The notes under the pieces were generated by a model that did not search any database, was not told the DNA's origin, and worked only from the letters and a program-made list of their open reading frames with translations. The position numbers and the translations under genes are program-made. A stretch of DNA of 35,507 nt, taken from the NCBI GenBank assembly GCA_002502605.1, contig DAPR01000068.1, positions 1 to 35,507 of the forward strand, written 5' to 3'. This DNA is from Euryarchaeota archaeon UBA258 (lineage in GTDB: Archaea > Thermoplasmatota > Poseidoniia > Poseidoniales > Poseidoniaceae). This document shows, piece after piece, positions 16,807-25,151 of the stretch; positions within the stretch are counted from its first letter, which is position 1; each line of letters opens with the position of its first letter.

Positions 16807-19440
16807 ATGGGGAACACAATGAACCATCACATCCGCACAGCACTTTGCTTGGTCCTCGTGGCTTTGTTTTGCACTCAAACATGGCAACCCTTGCCGACGA
16901 ACCCCCTCTTGGTTGAGCCTACGCCAGACCATGCCCAGGGAGGCCCTGCTGTCCGAATTGCTATCGCATCCCCGGTGTACTCAGTGACTTCTGATGAAGT
17001 CGTGATGTTTGAGGCAACCCTCTATGATGCCGTCAACAATGTGGTCTCAGGGCAAATCAATTGGTCAGTCGCCAATGGAAGCATCAGCCAAGATGGTACT
17101 TTTTATCCATGGCAAGCAGGTGTCGTTGGCATCGAAGCAAGCAGTGGAACGCTTGTGGATGTGTTCAACATCACGGTAACCGCTGGTATTGGCCAATCGC
17201 TGCAAATCATTACAACGACGGCTCACGCCAAGGCTCCTACGACACTGGAAGCCAACGTTTTGGATGCACGTGGAAATGCAAAACCAGCAACCGATGTGGT
17301 TTGGACGATTGACGGCTCGTATGCAGGAATCGGGAGCCCTCAGTGGATACCGACCGAACTAGGCGAGGTTCACGTTCGAGCTCGATTGAACCAGATGGAA
17401 GACAATCAACTGGTTGAGGTCATTGCAGGGGCTCCCTACGAATTCCTGTTCGAAGAAGATCTACACCTTCGAAGCGGAGAATCGACCTACCTTCAAGTTC
17501 GTTTGCTTGACCAAAACGGCTACGAAATGAATCATACTGATGCTGGCTACAAATCGTGGACTGCAGAAAATGGCACCATAAGTCCAGTTGGTCGTTTCAC
17601 GGCAACGTATCCTGGAGTTTGGAATTTGACCGTTGCAGCAGGAAACATCACTGGAGCATCAACCATTCGCGTGGTACCTGCAGACGCCTCTCTCTCCCAA
17701 CTTTCTGTTGTGGGCGATCATGAAGAGTACGTGGCTGGTGAAACATACGAACTTGTCACGGTGCGCACCGATTCAAACGGATACACCGGTTCATTCACAC
17801 CCCCGCTGGCAAACTTTAGCACCACAAGCGGAGGCTTGGCTTTTGTTGACGGTCGTGTTCACTGGACTCCCGGGTCAATGGGTTCTCACGAACTCAACGT
17901 CATGGATGAAGGGTCTCCTTCATCGCTTCAAGTCAATGTTGTTCACGGTCACGCCATTGATACAATCCTCACCCTCGAACCTTCTGTTCTTCGGGCTGGG
18001 CAACAAAGCGTTCTGTCCTTTTGGGCAACGGATCAAGTTGGCAATCAATGGCTTGTGAACGGATCGATGACGGTCGTGAGCGGAAATGAAACACAGTTTT
18101 CGCTTTACGAAGGCTATGCCACAATAACGCCACTTGTCATTGGAACATGGCGCGTTGAAGCATCGTGGTATGATTCAACCACGGCATTGCGGTATGACAG
18201 CGTGTTCCAAGATGAAACTCAAACTGGTCGTTTGGCGTTCATCGAATTGAACGGAGCGAATGAGATTCTAGCATCGGACACTTCACTGGATTTGGATCCA
18301 CAATTCTTCGACGGGTTTGGCAATGAAATACCACCAATCGGATTGAATTGGACAGTGAATGGTGTTGACACAACAGTCGAACTGATGCTTGCCGATATGT
18401 TTTGGATTCCAACAGAAGTTGGCGGTCACGAAATTCGTGCAAACGCTGATGGTATTTTCGCTACGATTCGGCTCACCGTCGTTGCGGGAGAGGCGAGAAA
18501 TCTCGTGACCAATTTTGAAAGTGGCCTCACAGTGAATGCTGGCGTTCCGCAAGAGGTCTTCATCCAAGTCATCGATGCTCATGGAAATATGGCTCCAGCA
18601 ACCGAGGTAAGCGTCATGATCGGAGAAGAACTTGGGGTGCTTGAGGCATCACCATCAGGCAATGGTTATTGGGATTTCACAGGGAAAGTCTCTGGCACCT
18701 ATTCGTTGACCTTTGTTCAGGCAGATGCGACGCACACCATCGATTTATCCATCCAACCAGGGGAAGCTGTTCGGGTCCTTGCAGAAGTTGACAGCCAAGG
18801 CATAGCCCAGGGTGATACTGTTTTGTTGCAACTTCAAGGCGTCGATGAATTTGGTAACCTAGTCATTGTCGAGCCTGAAAACACAACCGTTTCATGCAGC
18901 GCTGGTAAAGCAGCTTATGTAACATCAGATACATGGGAGTTGAATGTGAATTCTGCGGGTGACGATCGCTCATGCACTGTAAACTGGAACGGATTGATCA
19001 CTCAACGATTCTTCGATGTCGAACCGGTGCTCTTTGGTGGCGCAGTCGGTTCAACAAACACTGCAATGACTCTTGCTTCTTTCCTCCTTGGGCTCATCTT
19101 GGTCACTTTGGTCGTGCTCGTGCGCAGAGTCAACAGCAAGGAAGACGACCCTGAATGGGTTGAAGATGCCTTTGAAGACGAAGAGGACGGTGAAGATTAT
19201 GAAGATGAGGATGAAATTTTGGAGGAGACCACTCCCGTTTCTGAAGCGTCTTCAGAAGCCTCTGAGCCAGAACTATCGGATGAATTGCGAGCCAGTCTCG
19301 CTGCCAAAGCAAGTGAGGTTGGCGTCATGCAGGCCGCACCGGGAACCTCTCAAGGTGAATCAGGTTGGTATGTTGACGTCAGCAGTGAAATTCAGTATTG
19401 GGACGTCGGCACCGACGGTTCTTGGACTCGGGTGAATTGA
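16807..19440 (+). CDS. Exported Ig-repeat surface protein with membrane anchor and acidic tail
   Basis: The 877-residue protein begins with a signal peptide (TALCLVLVALFCTQTW). About seven Ig-like (BIG-type) repeats follow, matching the C-terminal part of the giant protein next door; both contain the phrase NGSIS-(T/Q)-(T/D)-G-(I/T)-F plus a Tyr/Trp turn. No DNRLRE modules are present. A membrane helix (about 19060-19125) precedes RRVNSKEDD, a long Glu/Asp-rich tail, and a Trp-rich end with GWYVDV and YWDV. The start is set by GGAGGTG 5 nt upstream of the ATG. The 39-bp gap to the giant gene points to one transcript. The pair may form a cell-surface complex, which is inference. Confidence 0.87.
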   Translation: MGNTMNHHIRTALCLVLVALFCTQTWQPLPTNPLLVEPTPDHAQGGPAVRIAIASPVYSVTSDEVVMFEATLYDAVNNVVSGQINWSVANGSISQDGTFYPWQAGVVGIEASSGTLVDVFNITVTAGIGQSLQIITTTAHAKAPTTLEANVLDARGNAKPATDVVWTIDGSYAGIGSPQWIPTELGEVHVRARLNQMEDNQLVEVIAGAPYEFLFEEDLHLRSGESTYLQVRLLDQNGYEMNHTDAGYKSWTAENGTISPVGRFTATYPGVWNLTVAAGNITGASTIRVVPADASLSQLSVVGDHEEYVAGETYELVTVRTDSNGYTGSFTPPLANFSTTSGGLAFVDGRVHWTPGSMGSHELNVMDEGSPSSLQVNVVHGHAIDTILTLEPSVLRAGQQSVLSFWATDQVGNQWLVNGSMTVVSGNETQFSLYEGYATITPLVIGTWRVEASWYDSTTALRYDSVFQDETQTGRLAFIELNGANEILASDTSLDLDPQFFDGFGNEIPPIGLNWTVNGVDTTVELMLADMFWIPTEVGGHEIRANADGIFATIRLTVVAGEARNLVTNFESGLTVNAGVPQEVFIQVIDAHGNMAPATEVSVMIGEELGVLEASPSGNGYWDFTGKVSGTYSLTFVQADATHTIDLSIQPGEAVRVLAEVDSQGIAQGDTVLLQLQGVDEFGNLVIVEPENTTVSCSAGKAAYVTSDTWELNVNSAGDDRSCTVNWNGLITQRFFDVEPVLFGGAVGSTNTAMTLASFLLGLILVTLVVLVRRVNSKEDDPEWVEDAFEDEEDGEDYEDEDEILEETTPVSEASSEASEPELSDELRASLAAKASEVGVMQAAPGTSQGESGWYVDVSSEIQYWDVGTDGSWTRVN

Positions 19441-19595
19441 TGCCGCTATGGCAGCCTACCGAGGACGACTCGGAACTGATCTACATTCTTGCAGCCGCTC
19501 TATGCTGGACGAGTGGGCTTTGGTATGACTTGGTCCGCGAACAGATCTTAGCCCCCTTGCACGACTGGGGATGGCTTCGACACCTGATGGTCTGA
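19440..19595 (+). CDS. Small 51-residue protein, unknown, coupled to the surface-protein operon
   Basis: The ATG overlaps the stop of the Ig-repeat gene as TGATG, a typical sign of translational coupling. The product has one short hydrophobic stretch (LIYILAAALCW) and is rich in Trp and Leu. Its stop lies 4 bp before the end of the convergent permease gene, so it fills the gap exactly. I recognise no family. It could also be a chance ORF. Confidence 0.45.
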   Translation: MPLWQPTEDDSELIYILAAALCWTSGLWYDLVREQILAPLHDWGWLRHLMV

Positions 19596-19599
19596 GGCA

Positions 19600-21258
19600 T
19601 CACTCAGCGATATCTTCGTGGCACAATGAAAGGAATTCATCGATGTCAATGACTCCATTTTCATCGCTATCAGCCTTATGGAAAATTGCCCTGTACTCAT
19701 CGTTGGTGTAGGTGACCCCGAGTGCCTTGAGGGCATTGATGAATTCAGGTAGAGTGAGGTGGTTCTTTTGACCGAGGTCTGCCGCTTTGAAGGCAGCAAG
19801 GCGTACATTGCGCTCTTCGGAAGTTGGCTTGGAAAATTGATCGCGGAGGTTCTTGAACGGGGTCGTGACGACTTTGTTGTGCTTCCGACCATAACCCATG
19901 TAGGTGACGACGCCCAAGGCGCCTGCTCCTAAGGCTCCGATCAGCGCCTTATCGCCCATCAGATAGATCAACGCCATACCACTCAGAATACCAAAAATCT
20001 GGACATAGGGGTAAAGCGGTGAGAAGTAATGAGGTTTGTACCATTCTTGCGCTTGGGGGGAACGTCGAAGGACAATCACGGAGGAGTTGACGGCAACGAA
20101 GACCATGATTTGGAATCCAGACGCCAACTTAGCAACATCCTTTACAGGAAGGTAAAGAATGGCCAATAGCATTGCAAAGCCAGTCAAAAGAATTGGCCAA
20201 TGAGGCGTTTCGTATTTGGCATTCACAGTTTCAAGTGCTTGTGGAAGGAGGTTATCTCGTGCCATCGCAAAGACGAAGCGAGAAGCTGCCAACACGCCAG
20301 ACAATGCACCAGAGGCCATGGTGAGCACGGCGAGGAATGCTGCAATCAAGCCGATTCGAGTGCCTGCGACGTAATCAACGAACACCCAGACCGGGTTCTC
20401 GACTGGCTTGCCGTCCATCATGTAGGATTCAGCAGGCACTGCTGCGAACATGATGTAGGTCACTGCACAATACAGGAGCGTGACCAAGCCCAATGAAATC
20501 AGGATGCCAAGTGGGAGGTTCCGACCGGGGTTTTTGATTTCTCCACCAATTGCTGCAACCTTGATTACACCTGCGTAGGCAACGAAGACAAAGGCTGCTG
20601 CTTCGGCAATCTTGAGGCTGTGTTCGCCAAAAGATCCACCGGCCTTGGGTTCAAGCGGCCTTGCGAAGTCCGTATCTCCTGCAAAAAGGGCCATCAGGCA
20701 CACAAGAAGGAGAACAATCATTGTCAAGGCCAGAATCGGTGTTTGAACGGCTTTGATTTTCTTGACTCCCAAAATGTTCAGGAACGTAATCAAAACCAAG
20801 GTTCCAATGGATACGATTTGCATGTTCAAATCAACATCAAAGTATTCGGTTAAGGCATACATGTAAGCCGAAAATCCGATCAATGCAAAGGCAGCCTTGA
20901 GCAAGAACGATGCCCAGAGACCAAGCCCGCTGACCGTCCCAAAGAGCGGTCCATAGGTTCGTTCAAGGAAGACGTATGAGCCTCCACTCGAGGGCATGGC
21001 GGACGCCAGTTCGGATTTAGAGATTGCACCAGGGAGCACAACCAGAGCCGCAAGGAGGAAAGCCATCCAAATCCCTGGGCCCATAATGTCAGCAGCAAAA
21101 CTCGGCATCACAAACAAACCTGAGCCAACCATGGATGCAAGGGAGATGACAACGACACCACCAAGTCCGACACTGCGCTCAAGTTTGTCAGCAACATCTT
21201 CTATGACACCTTTGACATCGCCTTTGGCAAGTTTTGATGCTGTCTGTTTCAAGTTCAT
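19600..21258 (-). CDS. APC-family amino acid permease with C-terminal EF-hand domain
   Basis: The core is a 12-helix APC-superfamily amino acid/cation transporter. TM1 has the helix-breaking motif SLASMVGSGLFVMP that binds the substrate backbone, TM6 carries FVFVAYAGVIKVAAIGGEIKNPGRNLP, and TM8 carries SGVLAASRFVFAMARDNLLP. After the last helix comes a ~75-residue soluble tail with an EF-hand pair. The second loop, DSDENGVIDIDE (19636-19671), has every position of a canonical calcium loop: D1, D3, N5, G6, I8 and E12. The first, DLGQKNHLTLPE, is degenerate. The tail sequence around it (KAADLGQKNHLTLPEF) has normal EF-hand helix spacing. The ATG at 21258 follows GGGGATT; an in-frame ATG at 21336 would add 26 unlikely residues. 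It lies downstream of amnB-amnAD on the same strand, which suggests it imports their substrate or a precursor. The substrate is unknown. Confidence 0.9.
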   Translation of the reverse strand: MNLKQTASKLAKGDVKGVIEDVADKLERSVGLGGVVVISLASMVGSGLFVMPSFAADIMGPGIWMAFLLAALVVLPGAISKSELASAMPSSGGSYVFLERTYGPLFGTVSGLGLWASFLLKAAFALIGFSAYMYALTEYFDVDLNMQIVSIGTLVLITFLNILGVKKIKAVQTPILALTMIVLLLVCLMALFAGDTDFARPLEPKAGGSFGEHSLKIAEAAAFVFVAYAGVIKVAAIGGEIKNPGRNLPLGILISLGLVTLLYCAVTYIMFAAVPAESYMMDGKPVENPVWVFVDYVAGTRIGLIAAFLAVLTMASGALSGVLAASRFVFAMARDNLLPQALETVNAKYETPHWPILLTGFAMLLAILYLPVKDVAKLASGFQIMVFVAVNSSVIVLRRSPQAQEWYKPHYFSPLYPYVQIFGILSGMALIYLMGDKALIGALGAGALGVVTYMGYGRKHNKVVTTPFKNLRDQFSKPTSEERNVRLAAFKAADLGQKNHLTLPEFINALKALGVTYTNDEYRAIFHKADSDENGVIDIDEFLSLCHEDIAE

Positions 21259-21367
21259 GAACAATCCCCGAATAACCGACACAGAATGGTCAGTAACCCC
21301 TCGGAACCCTCCAAATCCTATAGCCTTGTGGAGCATATCCCCACACAGCGTACCGGAAAACGGTAAC

Positions 21368-22792
21368 TCATTCTGTTGTCGGAGCCCGTGCGATGACCTT
21401 CATTTCTACCGCTATCGGGGTCGGAAGGGCTCGAATGGCCAGTGTGGTCCTGGTTGGTCCTACTTTTCCGAGTGTGTCTGCCCAGACTTCGTTGTACCCT
21501 GCGAAATCCCGATCCATGTCGACAAGGAATGACGTGACGTCCAGCACATCAGCAATTGATCCACCAGCTTCTTCGAGGATTCGCGTGATGTTGTCAATGA
21601 CAGCCCGTGTTTGGGCCTTGATGTCGTAGTCCAGTGGATTTCCCGCATCATCGTGAATTGGCCCACCGGGGATTGCATTTGTTCCTGGTTGCCGTGGTCC
21701 TACCCCCGAAAGGTAGAGCAAATCCCCTACTTTTCTTGCATGGGGGTACATGCCAACTGGTTTTGGTGCAGCCTCACTGTTCACCGAGCCTTTCTGAGTG
21801 GTTGGCTCCCATAGGGCTGGGCCCGAACTTGTCTTTTCATCAGGCGATGGAGCACTGTCTTCGCTCTCCATCTGATCTTCAGCATCCAATACATTGCGCT
21901 CGCCTGCGAAAAATTCCACATCGTCTTCATCGTATTCTTTGTCACCAGCACCAGATGGTGTTGGATCGAGGTGAACAACTGCACCACCGGCACCGTGTAT
22001 TGCCTCGTAGGCCAAGACATCACCTGTGAGGTTGTTGCGGTTGCCGTTCATTCCAGATAGCCACCACATTGGCTTGAAGGCAACAACCTTCTGAACTCGA
22101 ATTTGTTTGTGAATTGTACGAGAGAGTTGTCCGACATCCTCGAGCCTTCCTTCTCCTAAAAACTCCAAGATCTTCCGGTTCCACTCGTCGTCTTTCAACG
22201 AATGGATTTTGTCATCCTTTGGTTCAATTGGTGCTGTGAACATCCGGTTGGAAAGGGACATTGCGGTTACAGCAACCGCTTTTCGACCAGTGGCTTTGAT
22301 CACATCAAGGCATGATTTTGCCAGCACCGTTGTCTCTGCCCTGTTTGCGTACACGTTGGAAGAAACGATGACTGCGGGTATGGCGTTGTCTGGATTGAGC
22401 AGTTTGAGTGCAACAACTGAGCCCACGTCGATTGGGAAACCGGTGTAATTGATGGTCCGAGATTTTAGGCCTCGCTTTTCATTCGCTGCGTTCCATGCTT
22501 CGGCGAAATCTGCATCGATGTTGAAGGAGTAAGGAATAGAACCCAAATCGTGGAAGTCATGGTCGACCATCACCCATTCTGGATTTGGATCAGCCTGAAT
22601 TTGGTGGCCAATGATGCTCGGCCATGTTGTGGAATAAATGACCAATAGGTCCGCATCAGCATCTTTGATGCGTTGTGCTGCATCATCAAATGCATCTCGC
22701 AAGCGTTGCCAACCCTCGTTTTGCTCAGGAACCAGCACCGTGTGCGGATGAACTGGAACGATGTAGGAGCCAACCAGGCGACCCTCAGTCAT
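21368..22792 (-). CDS. Fusion: 2-aminophenol 1,6-dioxygenase alpha-like subunit + RidA-type 2-aminomuconate deaminase domain
   Basis: Residues 1-275 match the alpha subunit (AmnA) of 2-aminophenol 1,6-dioxygenase, a LigB-fold partner of AmnB. Shared phrases include VIYSTTW, the DHDFHDLGSIPYSF region, FPIDVGS and DDEWNRKILEF. The second metal-ligand site seen in AmnB (SPHW) reads YSTTW here, so this half is probably non-catalytic, as AmnA is. Residues 276-343 are an acidic linker. Residues 344-472 are a RidA (YjgF) domain closest in recall to 2-aminomuconate deaminase (AmnD/NbaF), with LSGVGPRQP, QTRAVIDNI, VTSFLVDM, YNEVW, GPTRTT (Arg448) and Glu463. Fusion of two pathway steps in one chain is unusual. 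The ATG overlaps the amnB stop by 4 bases (ATGA), so both are probably made in equal amounts. Confidence 0.88.
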   Translation of the reverse strand: MTEGRLVGSYIVPVHPHTVLVPEQNEGWQRLRDAFDDAAQRIKDADADLLVIYSTTWPSIIGHQIQADPNPEWVMVDHDFHDLGSIPYSFNIDADFAEAWNAANEKRGLKSRTINYTGFPIDVGSVVALKLLNPDNAIPAVIVSSNVYANRAETTVLAKSCLDVIKATGRKAVAVTAMSLSNRMFTAPIEPKDDKIHSLKDDEWNRKILEFLGEGRLEDVGQLSRTIHKQIRVQKVVAFKPMWWLSGMNGNRNNLTGDVLAYEAIHGAGGAVVHLDPTPSGAGDKEYDEDDVEFFAGERNVLDAEDQMESEDSAPSPDEKTSSGPALWEPTTQKGSVNSEAAPKPVGMYPHARKVGDLLYLSGVGPRQPGTNAIPGGPIHDDAGNPLDYDIKAQTRAVIDNITRILEEAGGSIADVLDVTSFLVDMDRDFAGYNEVWADTLGKVGPTRTTLAIRALPTPIAVEMKVIARAPTTE

Positions 22793-23691
22793 TCAACCGC
22801 CCCCGAATGTTGGCGTTCTGGCCATTCTACAATGGCGTTGCCAGTTCCAATGATTGTTCCGTAACCATGCAAAGTAGCAGGGTAGGTTGGTGTATCAAGT
22901 GTTGAGAGCAGCCAAGACAATCCTCCACCGTCGCTTTCGGCGATGGCTTGCTCAGTGAACTCTGGCATTTCATTGAGGATGCGTTGTGCTTGTCCAGATT
23001 TGAAATATTCAATCATGCGCATGTCCCACAGATGCATGGCGTGGCTTGTGATGTGCTCCTTGCTCATGTCCTCTGGAATTGCCGATTCGGTTGTGAAGTG
23101 TCGGTGGGAAAGGGAGTTGCTTGCGAGCACCACCACTTTTTTGCCGCTTTCCATAATTGCTTCACGTGTGACCTTTCCAAGTTCAATCATCATCTCTTGC
23201 ATGACTTCAACCGAATAGTAATCTCTCGATCTGTTGCTTGAAATCACGACGAGTGGTTTATCCCAACTCGGGTTGAACATGTGGCCGGTTGTGATGGTTC
23301 CATAGTCCACTCGGAAATCCGGATTTTCCATCATCTTGACAGCCAAACCAGCTTCCGCTGCTTTGTCGTGGATTCGCTTCGTGAGGTCCACATCGATGTT
23401 CAAATCGTAGTGGTATCGGAATAGATTTGGAAAGACCGGGTCAACCGAGAGGCTTTTGAAATTAGGCAGACCGAGAAAGTGGGTTCCGACATAGGTTTGC
23501 CAGTGGGGTGAAAGCAAAACAATGGCATCATATTCTACGTCCTTGAGTGAATCGCGTAGCCGTTCATAGCCCCAACGCAACTGTTCCCAACCGCCTTCGG
23601 CAACGGGTTCGTTTTGCGGGGGATTCTCGGCGTAGACAAGATGCGGAGGATGAGGTGCTAAGCATCCTGCCACAATTTCACCTTGCGTCAT
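22789..23691 (-). CDS. amnB: 2-aminophenol 1,6-dioxygenase beta-like subunit (class III extradiol dioxygenase)
   Basis: The 300-residue protein is the catalytic LigB-type subunit that opens an aromatic ring next to the hydroxyl/amino pair. It follows AmnB closely in phrases I recall: APHPPHLVYAENPPQNEP, GGWEQLRW, FPNLFRY, FRVDYGTITTGHM, EDMSKEH, WDMRMIE and HGYGTIIGTGNAIVEW. Candidate iron ligands are His14 (PHPPH), His63 (SPHW) and Glu252 (AESDGG), with His196 (LSHRH) near the substrate. The start at 23691 is chosen because family members begin two residues before GEI; the frame stays open further upstream. It is the first gene of the amnB-amnAD-permease operon, and a small membrane protein gene diverges from it. 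The true substrate could be 2-aminophenol, a substituted aminophenol or a catechol. Confidence 0.88.
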   Translation of the reverse strand: MTQGEIVAGCLAPHPPHLVYAENPPQNEPVAEGGWEQLRWGYERLRDSLKDVEYDAIVLLSPHWQTYVGTHFLGLPNFKSLSVDPVFPNLFRYHYDLNIDVDLTKRIHDKAAEAGLAVKMMENPDFRVDYGTITTGHMFNPSWDKPLVVISSNRSRDYYSVEVMQEMMIELGKVTREAIMESGKKVVVLASNSLSHRHFTTESAIPEDMSKEHITSHAMHLWDMRMIEYFKSGQAQRILNEMPEFTEQAIAESDGGGLSWLLSTLDTPTYPATLHGYGTIIGTGNAIVEWPERQHSGAVE

Positions 23692-23792
23692 GATGTGACC
23701 CAAGCGCTTGAGGGCTATATCGGCATCGGCGTTTCGCATTGGATGCCACCTGCAGACCCAACACTCAAACAAGGCGGCGATTTCCCACCTCC

Positions 23793-24278
23793 ATGGAGGA
23801 AGATGCCAACACCCCAATCGTACCGATTGACACTCGGACATTGGTGGACGACCTCAAAACGGGATTCTTTCACATCCTTGGCCCTGCCTTATTTGGTGCG
23901 GGCCTTGGTGGTGCGTGGCAGCATTACGCATTACCAGTCATTGACTCTGTGTTCGTCCCAAATCCGGTTCAATTCGCATTGTTGAGCATGCTGCTCCTTT
24001 CACCCCTTACCTACCGTCTTCTGGTCCACTCTTCGTTTGAGCGTTGTTTGGAGTATAGCTTTGGCTTTGCGCTTTTGAGTCTGCCTTTGTGTGTCGTTTG
24101 GTTGTCCGGATGGGGTGCCTTGTTCTGTGGAATGTATGCGATCCTGTTGGCCTGGGCCGCTCTATCAATGCTCTGGGGGCGCCGTCAATTGCCACCGTTT
24201 TCGTACGGGATATGGCACGCCATGGGCGTGGATTTAGGTGCTTTTGCTGGCGCAATTGTGATGTTTCAAATCCTTTAG
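23793..24278 (+). CDS. Small multi-helix membrane protein, unknown
   Basis: The 161-residue protein has about four to five predicted membrane helices covering most of its length: FHILGPALFGAGLGG, FALLSMLLLSPLTY, FALLSLPLCVVWLSGW, GMYAILLAWAALSML and LGAFAGAIVMFQI. The ATG at 23793 opens MEEDANTP. No clear Shine-Dalgarno precedes it, so it may be leaderless. It diverges from amnB across ~100 bp and ends directly against panB on the other strand (0 bp apart). I recognise no family. A link to the amn operon is suggested only by the shared upstream region. Confidence 0.65.
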   Translation: MEEDANTPIVPIDTRTLVDDLKTGFFHILGPALFGAGLGGAWQHYALPVIDSVFVPNPVQFALLSMLLLSPLTYRLLVHSSFERCLEYSFGFALLSLPLCVVWLSGWGALFCGMYAILLAWAALSMLWGRRQLPPFSYGIWHAMGVDLGAFAGAIVMFQIL

Positions 24279-25100
24279 TCACGAGGTGTAACTTTCTGAA
24301 TCATTGGGGAAGTCCCCCGACCGAACATCATCGCAGTAACTTGTGATGGCCGTGTTGATGTCCTCTGCAAGGTTGAGGTATCGGCGTAAGAAACGGGGCG
24401 AGAAGTCCATGGTGATCCCCAGCAGGTCGTGAAGAACAAGGACTTGTCCGTCGCAGTCCGGTCCAGCACCAATCCCGATGGTCGGGATGTCGATTGATTC
24501 GCTTACTCGCTTGGCCAGTTCACGAGGAATTTTCTCAAGAACGATTCCAAAACAACCAGCCTCCTCAAGCAATTTTGCATCTGAGATTAATTTCTCTGCT
24601 TCTTCCTCTTCCTTTGCCCGCACGGTGTAGGTGCCAAACTTGTAGATGGATTGAGGCGTTAGACCGAGGTGGCCCATCACAGGAATTCCCGCTGTAAGGA
24701 TTCGCTCGATGGATTGAATGATTTCTGAACCACCTTCTAACTTCACAGCATGGCCTTCTGCCTCTTTCATAATCCGGATGGCTGACTCGAGTGCGATTGC
24801 AGAATTCCCTTGGTAGGTTCCAAACGGCATGTCAACCACAATCAGGGCTCGGTCCACTGCTCGTTGAACACACTGTGCGTGGTAGATCATGTGATCGAGG
24901 GTCATCGGTACTGTGGTCACTTGACCAGCCATCACATTGGATGCGGAATCACCGACGAGGATGACGTCGACTCCGGCTTGATCGACAAGTTTTGCCAATG
25001 AGTAATCATACGCTGTGAGCATGGTGATTTTCTCTTGTGCACGCTTCATCTCGAGAAGCGTATGTGTGGTGACCTTACGCGCATTGCGGTGTACGGACAT
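24279..25100 (-). CDS. panB: 3-methyl-2-oxobutanoate hydroxymethyltransferase (ketopantoate synthesis for CoA)
   Basis: PanB adds a hydroxymethyl group from methylenetetrahydrofolate (or an archaeal C1 carrier) to 2-oxoisovalerate, giving ketopantoate for coenzyme A. The 273-residue length is normal. Visible family motifs are [12 protein letters not shown], the metal-binding [13 protein letters not shown] and [15 protein letters not shown], and the catalytic-Glu motif IVLEKIP, followed by [29 protein letters not shown] lies 4 nt before the ATG. It is the last gene of the minus-strand operon, 51 bp after the LON-domain gene, with a hairpin in the gap. Its CoA role does not obviously tie it to the operon. 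Confidence 0.95.
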   Translation of the reverse strand: MSVHRNARKVTTHTLLEMKRAQEKITMLTAYDYSLAKLVDQAGVDVILVGDSASNVMAGQVTTVPMTLDHMIYHAQCVQRAVDRALIVVDMPFGTYQGNSAIALESAIRIMKEAEGHAVKLEGGSEIIQSIERILTAGIPVMGHLGLTPQSIYKFGTYTVRAKEEEEAEKLISDAKLLEEAGCFGIVLEKIPRELAKRVSESIDIPTIGIGAGPDCDGQVLVLHDLLGITMDFSPRFLRRYLNLAEDINTAITSYCDDVRSGDFPNDSESYTS

Positions 25101-25131
25101 GGTTCCCCCACCGTTGCATGTGTTTTGAAAC

Positions 25132-25151
25132 CCTCGCCAGCAGCGGCGAGG
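25132..25151 (-). terminator. Hairpin in the LON-panB gap (possible terminator or attenuator)
   Basis: A perfect 7-bp inverted repeat, CCTCGCC and GGCGAGG with a 6-nt loop, begins right after the LON-domain stop codon. On the minus strand it is followed by GTTTC, a weak T-rich stretch. It could reduce readthrough into panB or protect an mRNA end. Confidence 0.4.

Noticed and set aside
20996..21532. 178-codon plus-strand ORF across the permease/amnAD junction
   Set aside because: It mirrors the permease TM1 region and the RidA domain on the opposite strand; low complexity Ser/Thr/Pro content typical of a shadow frame.
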